Shown here in pieces: positions 8,974-16,388 of a DNA stretch of 64,000 nt. The stretch is from Nitrospirillum iridis (GTDB taxonomy: Bacteria; Pseudomonadota; Alphaproteobacteria; Azospirillales; Azospirillaceae). The stretch spans positions 301,718-365,717 of the forward strand of contig NZ_JACIIZ010000001.1 of assembly GCF_014205765.1 (NCBI RefSeq), given 5' to 3'. Positions within the stretch are counted from its first letter, which is position 1, and each line of letters opens with the position of its first letter. The notes under the pieces are model-generated. The model searched no databases, was not told where the DNA came from, and saw nothing but the letters and a program-made list of their open reading frames with translations. Made by a program: the position numbers and the translations under genes.

Positions 8974-10143
8974 GTGCGATCGGGTAACACCGTCCTGTCG
9001 GGATACGGGACCACCATTTTCGAGGCCATGTCGCGGCTGGCGGGCGAGCACAACGCCATCAATTTGGGGCAGGGCTTTCCCGACGACCGTGGGGCGGAGG
9101 ACGTGCTGCAGGTCGCCGCCCGCGCCTTGCTGGAGGGCAACAACCAGTATCCCCCAATGATGGGCCTGCCGGCCCTGCGCCAGGCCGTGGCGGCCCACGC
9201 GGCGCGCTTCTACGGGCTGTCCGTGGACTGGGAGCGGGAGGTGATGGTGACCTCCGGCGCCACCGAGGCGCTGGCCGCCTGCCTGTTCGGCCTGATCGAG
9301 CCCGGGGACGAGGTGGTGCTGTTCCAGCCGCTTTACGACAGCTATGTCCCCATCATCCGGCGCGCCGGCGGCATCCCCCGCTTCGTGCCCCTGCGCCCGC
9401 CCGGCTGGACCGTGGATCCGGCTGAACTGGCCGCCGCCTTCAGCCCCCGCACCAAGCTGGTGGTGCTGAACAATCCCCTGAATCCGGCCGCCAAGGTCTG
9501 GTCGTCGGCGGAGCTGAACTTGCTGGCCCAGCAGATCGTCGCCCACGACTGCCTGGCGGTCTGTGACGAGGTCTATGAGCACCTGGTGTTCGACGGCCGC
9601 CGTCATGTGCCGTTGATGGCGCTGCCGGGCATGCGGGAGCGCACGTTGCGCATCGGGTCCGCCGGCAAGACCTTCTCCCTGACCGGCTGGAAGGTCGGCT
9701 ACGTCACCGCCGCACCCGCCCTGCTGCAGCCCGTGGCCAAGGCGCACCAGTATCTGACCTTCACCACCCCGCCCAACCTGCAGGCGGCGGTGGCCTACGG
9801 CCTGGCCAAGGACGACGCCTATTTCGGGCTGCTGGCGGCCGCGCTGGAGGCCAAGCGCGACCGGCTGTCGGCGGGGCTGGCGTCGGCCGGCCTGACCGTC
9901 CTGCCGTCGGAAGGGACCTATTTCGTGGTGGCGGACATCAGCGGCGTGCGCGGCCTGCGGGAGGGGGAGGATGATGCCGCCTTCTGCCGGCGCCTCACGA
10001 CGGAGGCGGGTGTCGCCGCCATCCCGGTCAGCGCCTTTTATGAGGAAGGGGCGCCCAAGCATCTCATCCGCTTCTGCTTCTCCAAGCAGGACGCCATCCT
10101 GGATGGCGCCGTGATGCGGCTGAAGGATTTCTTCGGACGGTAG
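8974..10143 (+). CDS. PLP-dependent aminotransferase, class I/II (methionine/kynurenine aminotransferase type)
   Basis: This 389-residue fold-type I aminotransferase has its PLP lysine at K232 in SAGKTFSLTGWKVGY. Other conserved parts are NLGQGFPD near the N-terminus, TSGATEALAA, the cofactor-contacting YDSY, NNPLNPAAKVW and CDEVYEHLVF, and the C-terminal LIRFCFSK with the carboxylate-binding arginine. The NLGQGFPD and CFSK motifs are typical of the YbdL/kynurenine aminotransferase branch rather than of AspC. The start is GTG 8974, with GGGGGAGC upstream. The exact substrate is unresolved. Confidence 0.85.
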   Translation: MRSGNTVLSGYGTTIFEAMSRLAGEHNAINLGQGFPDDRGAEDVLQVAARALLEGNNQYPPMMGLPALRQAVAAHAARFYGLSVDWEREVMVTSGATEALAACLFGLIEPGDEVVLFQPLYDSYVPIIRRAGGIPRFVPLRPPGWTVDPAELAAAFSPRTKLVVLNNPLNPAAKVWSSAELNLLAQQIVAHDCLAVCDEVYEHLVFDGRRHVPLMALPGMRERTLRIGSAGKTFSLTGWKVGYVTAAPALLQPVAKAHQYLTFTTPPNLQAAVAYGLAKDDAYFGLLAAALEAKRDRLSAGLASAGLTVLPSEGTYFVVADISGVRGLREGEDDAAFCRRLTTEAGVAAIPVSAFYEEGAPKHLIRFCFSKQDAILDGAVMRLKDFFGR

Positions 10144-10167
10144 CGCTACCATCCGCGGCCCAAAAAA

Positions 10168-10683
10168 TCAGCCGATGACCTGCAGGCCGCGGCGCTTGCG
10201 GTCGAAGGCGCAGCCGACCAGCAGGCGGCTGACCTTGCCGTCGACACCGCCCAGGGGCAGCACCAGGAGATCGGCGGCGGGGACGTTCAGGAAGGGGATG
10301 GCGGGTAGGGTGCGCGCCTGGGGCAGGCCATTGTCGGCACAGCGGCGCAGCATTTCCGCGAAGGGCACGGTGTTGGGGGTGGGGGGCAACTCTTCCAGCT
10401 GCAGGCCGGTGGACTCGCGGCGGAACCACAGCACGTAGTCCGTACCCACCCAGTGCAGGGTGTAGGCCATCTGGTTGGGGGCTACGTTCACCAGCATCAC
10501 GCTGCCGGGGGAAACCGGCAGATCCACCACTTCCACTTCCGAACTGGCGGGAAAGGCGCGGTCGCCGCGCACAATGTCCCAATAGTCATGCAGCAGGCGC
10601 AGGTTTGAATTCTGAATTTGCAAAGGAAAACGCGCGACTGCGCTCGCACCCCAGGCAGCAGGACCAGTCATTCTCGTCTCCAT
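10168..10683 (-). CDS. PAS_5-type PAS domain protein
   Basis: The 171-residue protein matches the PAS_5 arrangement common in Azospirillum relatives. An N-terminal NSNLRLLHDYWDIVRGDRAFP helix precedes a PAS-like beta region (LHWVGTDYVLWFRRESTG), which contains LGGVDGKVSRLLVGCAFDRKR near the end. No output domain (kinase, HTH, GGDEF) is attached, so it is a stand-alone sensor or partner protein. It is transcribed on the minus strand. The TACAAT hexamer at 10797-10802 (read on the minus strand) could be its -10 element, about 115 bases upstream of the start. Confidence 0.75.
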   Translation of the reverse strand: METRMTGPAAWGASAVARFPLQIQNSNLRLLHDYWDIVRGDRAFPASSEVEVVDLPVSPGSVMLVNVAPNQMAYTLHWVGTDYVLWFRRESTGLQLEELPPTPNTVPFAEMLRRCADNGLPQARTLPAIPFLNVPAADLLVLPLGGVDGKVSRLLVGCAFDRKRRGLQVIG

Positions 10684-10886
10684 CCGTATGTTCTCAGGAG
10701 CGTCCCCAAGTCATACGGGCTTTTCTTAGTGCCCGAAGCGGACGCGAAAACGGCAACAACCCATCCTCATCCCGGTATGGAATGCGCGACGGCCAGATTG
10801 TATCAGGCAAATAAAACCAGAGTGCCCAGAGGCGCGCTTGGCGACATTCCTGGGGGTGCCCCAAGGGGCAATCAAAACCACCACGT

Positions 10887-10920
10887 AAAAAAACTGCCGG
10901 TAAGTCGAAGACTTACCGGC
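10887..10920 (-). terminator. Perfect Rho-independent terminator on the minus strand
   Basis: Read on the minus strand, GCCGGTAAGTC and GACTTACCGGC form an 11-bp perfect stem with a TTC loop. AG and seven T residues follow (plus positions 10893-10887). It ends the structured RNA described at 10887-11030. No stop codon lies within 150 bases upstream on that strand, so it is not a simple gene-end terminator. Confidence 0.9.
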
Positions 10921-11030
10921 GAGTTGAACAGGGAGGCTTCACGTCTGGGAGACGTTGGGCCCGAAGGCCCACCCCCGGACGGGCATCCGGGGGGAAACAT
11001 CGGATGCTGCAACGCAACATCCGATGGCCT
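10887..11030 (-). ncRNA. Candidate small RNA downstream of the VtlR/LsrB-like gene
   Basis: On the minus strand five hairpins follow one another. The first has CATCGGATG arms (11026-10998), the second TCCGG-type 8-bp arms (10993-10972). The third is TGGGCC-TTCG-GGCCCA with a UUCG tetraloop (10971-10956), the fourth ACGTCT-CCC-AGACGT (10955-10941) and the last the 11-bp terminator (10920-10887). The UUCG loop and T-tract only make sense on this strand. TCTCCCAG at the fourth loop and GCCTCCC in the linker at 10937-10931 are complementary to Shine-Dalgarno sequences. In Agrobacterium and Brucella, AbcR sRNAs lie near VtlR genes and block ribosome-binding sites. Homology to AbcR is inferred from position and motifs only; an extended lysR 3' UTR is the alternative. 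Confidence 0.5.
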
Positions 11031-11080
11031 AATATTTAATCTTTTGATGCCCCGTTTAAAGGGGTGATTAGCCGCCTCAG

Positions 11081-11995
11081 CTATGCGCCCGGCGCATGCG
11101 TCGCTGGGAATGTTTCCGCAACCTTCTTCACCAGGAAGTCGCGGAAAACGGCGATGCGCTTGGAATGGCGCAGTTCCTCGGCATAGACGAAGTAGGCGTC
11201 GATGCGGGGGCCCGTCACGTCCGGCAGGATGCGGACCAGGTCGGGGTTGCTCTCGGAAATGATGTAGTCGGGGATGGCGGCGATGCCCAGCCCGCTGTCC
11301 ACCGCCTTGTACAGGGCGTACAGGCTGTTGACGCGGAAGATGGTGTCGCGCTCGCCGCCGGGCGGGTCGCCCAGGGCCAGCAGCCAGTTGATGTTGGGCA
11401 CGGGCGCCTTGGCGTCCGACGGATAGGCGATGAGGTCGTGCTTCTGCAGATCCTCCACCGTTTCCGGCGTGCCCCGCTTTTCCAGATAGGTGCGATGACC
11501 GTAGAGGTGGGTGCGCACCGTCATCAGGTGCCGCTGGATCAGATCGGGCTGGCGCGGCGGCACCATGCGGATGGCGATGTCCGCCTCACGCATGGACAGG
11601 TCCAGCTCATTGTCGTCCAGCAGCAGGGTCAGCTGCACGTCGGGGTAAATCGACAGGAATTCCCGGATGCGCGGGGTCAGCCACGTGGAACCGAAGGCGA
11701 CGGTGGTCGTCACCTTGAGGGGGCCCTTCGGGTGTTCCTTGCTTTCCGAGAGCATCGCCTCTGTCATCGACAGCTTGGCGAACACCTCGCGGGCGGTGCG
11801 GTACAGCAGTTCACCCTGTTCGGTGAGGATCAGGCCGCGGGCATGGCGATGAAACAGCGGCACATGGAGGCTTTCCTCCAGCGCGCTGATCTGCCGGCTG
11901 ACGGCTGATTGGCTGAGGTTCAGGGTCTCGCCAGCGTGCGTGAAGCTGCCGGCCTCCGCCACCGCGTGGAAAACGCGAAGCTTGTCCCAGTCCAT
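11081..11995 (-). CDS. LysR-family regulator, VtlR/LsrB type
   Basis: The 304-residue product has an N-terminal winged helix-turn-helix (residues 1-60, MDWDKLRVFHAVAEAGSFTH and LSQSAVSRQISALE) and a LysR effector domain. The sequences LFHRHARGLILTEQGELLYR and RQPDLIQRHLMTV are characteristic of the VtlR (Brucella) and LsrB (Sinorhizobium, Agrobacterium) subgroup. Those regulators control cell-envelope, redox and sRNA genes. As in Sinorhizobium, the gene lies next to trxB on the same strand. A 311-base gap separates it from trxB, so it may have its own promoter; an AT-rich TATATATT lies about 85 bases upstream of the start. A structured RNA lies immediately downstream. Confidence 0.9.
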   Translation of the reverse strand: MDWDKLRVFHAVAEAGSFTHAGETLNLSQSAVSRQISALEESLHVPLFHRHARGLILTEQGELLYRTAREVFAKLSMTEAMLSESKEHPKGPLKVTTTVAFGSTWLTPRIREFLSIYPDVQLTLLLDDNELDLSMREADIAIRMVPPRQPDLIQRHLMTVRTHLYGHRTYLEKRGTPETVEDLQKHDLIAYPSDAKAPVPNINWLLALGDPPGGERDTIFRVNSLYALYKAVDSGLGIAAIPDYIISESNPDLVRILPDVTGPRIDAYFVYAEELRHSKRIAVFRDFLVKKVAETFPATHAPGA

Positions 11996-12306
11996 TCCCG
12001 GTCCTTATGCGTCAAAGACGTTGCGATCCCGGTGTGGGACCGTCTGGAAATGACGGCCTCAAGCGGGCCGCCATGCAAAGAATATATACCCAGCTTGTCC
12101 GGGACGCTACCGATTGTGGGTGTCCACACGGTTAGGCCATAGACTGATAAGGCATTTTAGCGCCGCAGCGTGCCGTTTTGGCAACGCCCCGGCGCCAAAT
12201 CCGCCCGTCCAGCCGCGAATTGGCCCGAAATGGCGCGAAGCGGGGCGTCCCATCCCAGGGATGGGGCGCTCCTCCCCCGTGACTCGCCAGGATCTTCAGG
12301 GGCCGG
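11996..12306. other. Intergenic region between trxB and the LysR gene
   Basis: I see no gene here. On the minus strand it contains TATATATT (plus 12081-12088), the most AT-rich stretch and a plausible -10 region for the LysR gene. No strong hairpin with a T-tract follows trxB, so read-through from trxB into the regulator is possible. Confidence 0.5.
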
Positions 12307-13275
12307 TCAGTGGCCGCCCAGGAAGCGTTCGGCCTCCAGCGCCGCCATGCAGCCCATGCCGGCGGCGGTGACGGCCTGGCGGAAGACTTTGTCCTTCACG
12401 TCGCCGGCGGCGAACACGCCCGGCACGTTGGTGCGGGTGCTGTCCGGGGCGGTGACGACGTACCCCTCCGCGTCCATCTCGACATGGCCCTTGAAGATGG
12501 CCGTGGCCGGGTCATGGCCGATGGCGACGAACACGCCGTCCACGGCCAGTTCGCGGCCCTCGCCGGTAACGGTGTCCGTCAGCGCCAGGCCGGTGACCTG
12601 CTTGGGATTGTTCATGTCGAAACCGCCGTCGGCCGCCCCGCCCGTGCCCAGCACCCGGTCCACTTTGTGGTTCCACACCACCTCGATCTTCGGGTTGGCG
12701 AAGACGCGGTCGTGCAGGATCTTCTCGCCGCGGAAGGCGTCACGGCGGTGGACCAGCGTCACCTTGGCGGCGTGGTGGGTCAGGTACAGCGCCTCTTCCA
12801 GCGCGGTGTTGCCGCCGCCGATGACCGCCACCTCCTTGCCCCGGAAGAAGAAGCCGTCGCAGGTGGCGCAGGCCGACACGCCGGCGCCCTGGAATTCCTG
12901 CTCACCGGCGACGCCCAGCCAGCGGGCCTGGGCGCCGGTGGCGATGATGACGGTGTCGGCCACGAACTCGTCGCCGCTGTCGGCCTTGCAGACGAAGGGG
13001 CGCTGGCTGAAATCGACCGAGGTGATGACGTCGTAGACCAGGGTGGTCCCCACATGCTCCGCCTGCTGGCGCATCTGCTCCATCAGGTCGGGGCCCTGTA
13101 CCGCCTGGGCGAAGCCCGGGTAGTTCTCCACCTCCGTGGTGATCATCAGCTGGCCGCCCGGCTGCATGCCCTGGACCAGGATGGGCTGGAGGTTGGCGCG
13201 GGCGGCGTAGATGCCGGCGGTGTAGCCGGCGGGGCCGCCGCCGATGATCAGGACCTTGGTGCGATGCGTGGTCAT
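12307..13275 (-). CDS. trxB: Thioredoxin-disulfide reductase
   Basis: This 322-residue FAD/NADPH enzyme reduces thioredoxin. The redox pair C136/C139 lies in SACATCDGFFFRGKEV. The FAD-binding GGGPAGYTAGIYAARA is at residues 12-27, the NADPH-binding GGGNTALEEAL in the middle and GVFAAGDVKDK at the C-terminus. The length and motif order are standard for the low-molecular-weight enzyme. Its neighbour on the plus strand is a DsbD-like transmembrane reductase. DsbD draws electrons from thioredoxin, so the divergent pair is functionally linked. Confidence 0.97.
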   Translation of the reverse strand: MTTHRTKVLIIGGGPAGYTAGIYAARANLQPILVQGMQPGGQLMITTEVENYPGFAQAVQGPDLMEQMRQQAEHVGTTLVYDVITSVDFSQRPFVCKADSGDEFVADTVIIATGAQARWLGVAGEQEFQGAGVSACATCDGFFFRGKEVAVIGGGNTALEEALYLTHHAAKVTLVHRRDAFRGEKILHDRVFANPKIEVVWNHKVDRVLGTGGAADGGFDMNNPKQVTGLALTDTVTGEGRELAVDGVFVAIGHDPATAIFKGHVEMDAEGYVVTAPDSTRTNVPGVFAAGDVKDKVFRQAVTAAGMGCMAALEAERFLGGH

Positions 13276-13527
13276 GGGGGACTGTTCCTGGCCGGGGAGG
13301 GGGCCCTTGATGGGGGCTGGGCCCTCGCCGCCCTCAAGATATGGTGGGACAGGCGTGGAAATTCACGAAGACGCCGGACGATAGCGGCAAGTGGCCCCGG
13401 GCTCAACGCCGGACGTCACAGATCGACCGGCCCGACCCCGACGGAACGCATGGCAGGATGGGCGCGAGGCTGCGGCCATTCCCCCATGGCGACCGCGCCC
13501 GGGATGCACTACATCAGGGAGATAGGT

Positions 13528-15699
13528 TTGCGGACGAACGGCGGGACGGCGGCGGTGATGGGCGGTTTCAGGACTTGGGCGGTGGCGGGACTGGCGGCGG
13601 CCCTGGTGGTCGCCGGCATCACGGGCGCGCGTGCGGCACCGGTTCAGACCGAACATACCCTCAGCCAGTTGGTGGCCGAGGGGGCCGCCGTGCCCGGCCA
13701 GCCGCTGTGGGTGGCGCTGGACCAGAAGCTGCAGGACGGCTGGCACACTTACTGGATCAACCCCGGCGACTCGGGCCTGCCGACGGAGGTCACCTGGACC
13801 TTGCCGCCGGGCTGGAAGGCCGGGCCGTTGGATTTCCCCGCCCCGCACCGCTTCACCACCGGTCCTTTGGTCAATTACGGCTATGAGAAGGCCACCCGCG
13901 TCCTGGTGCGGCTGGACGTGCCCGCCGATGCCCGGCCCGGCGGCACCGTCACCCTGACCGCCGCCGCCAACTGGCTGATCTGCGCCGACGTCTGCGTCCC
14001 GGAAGACGCCACCCTGACCCTGGATGTGCCGGTCGCGTCCTCGGCCGCGCCCGATGCCGCCGTGGCGCCCCTGTTCGCCGAGGCGCGGGCGGCCTTGCCG
14101 GTACCCAGCCCCTATGCCGCCAGCGTCAGCGGCGGCAAGACCGTCATCACCCTGCGCCTGGCCGCCCCCGGCCTGACGGCGGACCAGGTGAAGGATGCCT
14201 ACTTCTTCGCCGAGAATCCGGACCTGGTGGAGGCCGGCGCCCCCCAGCCGGTGTCCTTCACCAAGGACGGGCTGGTGCTGACCCTGAAGCCCACGGGCCG
14301 CGCCAAGCCCGGTCCCGTCAACGGCATCCTGGAGGTGACGGAACTGGTGGACGGCAGGCCCACCACCCAGGCGCTGGCCATCGCCATCGCGGATGGCGCC
14401 GGGACCCCGGCGGCCAGCGGCGGTGCCGCCGCCGGCTCCGCGGCCGCGGTCCTGCCCCTGTGGCAGGCGGTGCTGTTCGCCTGCCTGGGTGGCATGGTCC
14501 TCAACCTGATGCCCTGCGTCTTCCCCGTCCTGTCGATGAAGGCCATGGCCCTGGTGCGCCACCAGGGCGCCCACGCCCGCGTGCACGGCCTGGTCTATAC
14601 CGCCGGCGTCCTGGCCTGCTTCGCCACCATCGCTGCCGTGCTGATGGCGTTGCGGGCCGGCGGGCAGGAGATCGGCTGGGGCTTCCAGCTGCAGTCGCCC
14701 CTGGTGGTGGCGGTGCTGGCCTATGTCATGCTGTTGCTGGGGCTCAGCATGTCCGGCGTCTTCACCGTCGGCGACCGCTTCATGGGCGCGGGGCAGGAGC
14801 TGACGCAGGGCGACGGCTATGCCGCTTCCTTCTTCACTGGGGTGCTGGCCTCCGTCGTCGCCACCCCCTGCACGGCGCCCTTCATGGGGGCCGCCGTGGG
14901 CTATGCCCTGCTCCAGCCCTGGTATGTCGCCCTGGCCGTCTTCCTGGCCCTGGGCTTTGGCATGGCCTTGCCCTTCCTGGCATTGGCCTCCTCCCCCTGG
15001 CTGTTGCGCCACATGCCCCGGCCGGGCGCGTGGATGGAACGGCTGAAGCAGGTGCTGGCCTTTCCGCTCTACGGCTCGGCCGCCTGGCTGGTCTGGGTAT
15101 TCGCGGTGCAGGTGGGGGCCATCGGCATGGCCAACATCCTGATCGGCGTGGTGCTGGTGGGCTTCGCCGCCTGGCTTTATGGCGTGACCCACTATGCCGA
15201 CGGCTGGCGCCGGCGCGGCGGCGCCCTGGGCGCCCTGGTGGCCCTGGTGCTGGCGGTCACGGCGGTGGCGGCCCATGACGGTGGTGGCGATGCCGCCGCG
15301 GCCCCGGGGGGCGCCACCAAGGTTTCGGGCGCCGACGGTTTCGAGACCTTCTCCCCCGCCACCTTGGACAAGCTGCGGGCCGACGGCCGGCCTGTGCTGG
15401 TGGACTTCACCGCCGCCTGGTGCATCACCTGCCTGGTGAACGAGCGCGTGGCCCTGTCCAGCGACACGGTGCACCAGGCGTTGAAGAGCCGCGACGTCGC
15501 CCTGCTGAAGGGGGACTGGACCAACCGGGATGCGGAGATCACCCGCGTGCTGCAGGCCCACGGCCGCAGCGGCGTGCCGCTCTATCTATTCTACCGCCCC
15601 GGCCAGGCGGAACCCGACGTGTGGCCGCAGATCCTGACGGAAGCCCAGGTGCTGGACGCCGTGGGCAGCCTGCCGAAGCGGAGCGCCAGCGCGGAGTGA
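13528..15699 (+). CDS. Protein-disulfide reductase, DsbD family
   Basis: The protein (723 residues) carries electrons from cytoplasmic thioredoxin across the inner membrane to periplasmic proteins. An N-terminal signal sequence ends near ARA/APVQ (residue 36). The periplasmic beta domain has C152/C156 (LICADVCVPE). The multi-spanning core has catalytic cysteines C330 (LMPCVFPVLSMKAM) and C448 (TPCTAPFMGAA). The C-terminal thioredoxin domain has the pair C632/C635 in AAWCITCLVNE. The start is taken as TTG 13528, preceded by AGGGAGATAGG; ATG 13504 and ATG 13558 are alternatives. Far upstream in-frame codons are antisense to trxB and are not used. It is divergent from trxB. Confidence 0.93.
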   Translation: MRTNGGTAAVMGGFRTWAVAGLAAALVVAGITGARAAPVQTEHTLSQLVAEGAAVPGQPLWVALDQKLQDGWHTYWINPGDSGLPTEVTWTLPPGWKAGPLDFPAPHRFTTGPLVNYGYEKATRVLVRLDVPADARPGGTVTLTAAANWLICADVCVPEDATLTLDVPVASSAAPDAAVAPLFAEARAALPVPSPYAASVSGGKTVITLRLAAPGLTADQVKDAYFFAENPDLVEAGAPQPVSFTKDGLVLTLKPTGRAKPGPVNGILEVTELVDGRPTTQALAIAIADGAGTPAASGGAAAGSAAAVLPLWQAVLFACLGGMVLNLMPCVFPVLSMKAMALVRHQGAHARVHGLVYTAGVLACFATIAAVLMALRAGGQEIGWGFQLQSPLVVAVLAYVMLLLGLSMSGVFTVGDRFMGAGQELTQGDGYAASFFTGVLASVVATPCTAPFMGAAVGYALLQPWYVALAVFLALGFGMALPFLALASSPWLLRHMPRPGAWMERLKQVLAFPLYGSAAWLVWVFAVQVGAIGMANILIGVVLVGFAAWLYGVTHYADGWRRRGGALGALVALVLAVTAVAAHDGGGDAAAAPGGATKVSGADGFETFSPATLDKLRADGRPVLVDFTAAWCITCLVNERVALSSDTVHQALKSRDVALLKGDWTNRDAEITRVLQAHGRSGVPLYLFYRPGQAEPDVWPQILTEAQVLDAVGSLPKRSASAE

Positions 15700-15758
15700 C
15701 AAGCCGCGCTGATGAAGAAGGCCGGTGTGGCGACGCGCCGGCGTTCTCTCGGTTGATG

Positions 15759-16049
15759 TCATATCCGGCGCTGCCATTGGCGCGGATTGCGGCTCGTGTG
15801 GAAAAAGGCGATCACCTGAACCGCCCCACCCGTGACCCGGTAGATGACCAGATAAGGAAAGTCCTGCAGCAGGGCACGTCGTGTACCGCCGATCACGGAT
15901 GGAAACTGTAGTGGGTTGGCGGCGATCCGCGTTCGCGCCACGGTGAAAGCTGCCCGGAGCCGCTTATCCAGGCCGGGCGCCTGATGCCTGTACCATTCGA
16001 TCGCTTCGATATACTCAGCCCGCGCCTGTGGGGAGAGAATGACCCGCAT
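15759..16049 (-). CDS. RelE/ParE-type toxin
   Basis: The 96-residue protein has the ParE/RelE fold signature: SPQARAEYIEAIEWYRHQAPGL at the N-terminus, FPSVIGGTRRALLQDFPYLVIYRV in the core and VQVIAFFHTSRNPRQW at the end. This is the arrangement of plasmid-stabilisation toxins. The start ATG 16049 shares a base with the antitoxin stop; GTG 16052 is an in-frame alternative. It is the second gene of the pair, the usual order for this class. Whether it poisons gyrase or cleaves mRNA cannot be told from sequence alone. Confidence 0.9.
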   Translation of the reverse strand: MRVILSPQARAEYIEAIEWYRHQAPGLDKRLRAAFTVARTRIAANPLQFPSVIGGTRRALLQDFPYLVIYRVTGGAVQVIAFFHTSRNPRQWQRRI

Positions 16050-16264
16050 CACGGAAAGCGACGGTCAAGCTCTGCCTCCAGGGCATCGGCATCGATGCCA
16101 TGCTTGATATCTTCGTCCAGCGTTTCAAGGCGCCGTTCGATTTCGGCGGCCTGGGCCCGCGTGAGGGGGACGGCATCAGCCTCGATGCTGTCCCAAATCT
16201 CACCAATCAGGGCCAGCTTCTCGGCCGGCGTCAGGTTGCTGTAGTCGATGGCGGGCATCGTCAT
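16049..16264 (-). CDS. Antitoxin, addiction-module (Unstab_antitox) family
   Basis: The 71-residue acidic protein, with LTPAEKLALIGEIWDSIE near the start and LTRAQAAEIERRLETLDED in the middle, is typical of the short addiction-module antitoxins paired with RelE/ParE toxins. It has no obvious DNA-binding domain of its own. It precedes and overlaps the toxin gene. The repeats at 16283-16317 upstream are candidate control sites. Confidence 0.88.
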   Translation of the reverse strand: MTMPAIDYSNLTPAEKLALIGEIWDSIEADAVPLTRAQAAEIERRLETLDEDIKHGIDADALEAELDRRFP

Positions 16265-16282
16265 GCACTCCGCTGCTCAAGC

Positions 16283-16317
16283 CTGGTATCCGCTTGGTCT
16301 CAGGATACTCAGGATAC
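16283..16317 (-). promoter_or_regulatory. Candidate operator of the toxin-antitoxin operon
   Basis: TCAGGATAC occurs twice in tandem (16300-16308 and 16309-16317), and the partial inverted copy GGTATCC lies at 16285-16291. The cluster is 20-55 bases upstream of the antitoxin start. Such repeats are common autoregulatory sites for these operons. Function is inferred from position. Confidence 0.4.
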
Positions 16318-16388
16318 TAGGGCAGATCGCGCGACGGCGGAACCGCCTTCGCGCGTGACGTCCCTCACGGACAAGGGGATGCCCACCG

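Noticed and set aside
12310-13527. A longer reading of the DsbD gene that starts in the trxB region
   Set aside because: The extra part is antisense to trxB and lacks any signal sequence or family similarity; the ribosome-binding site and signal peptide favour a start near 13528.
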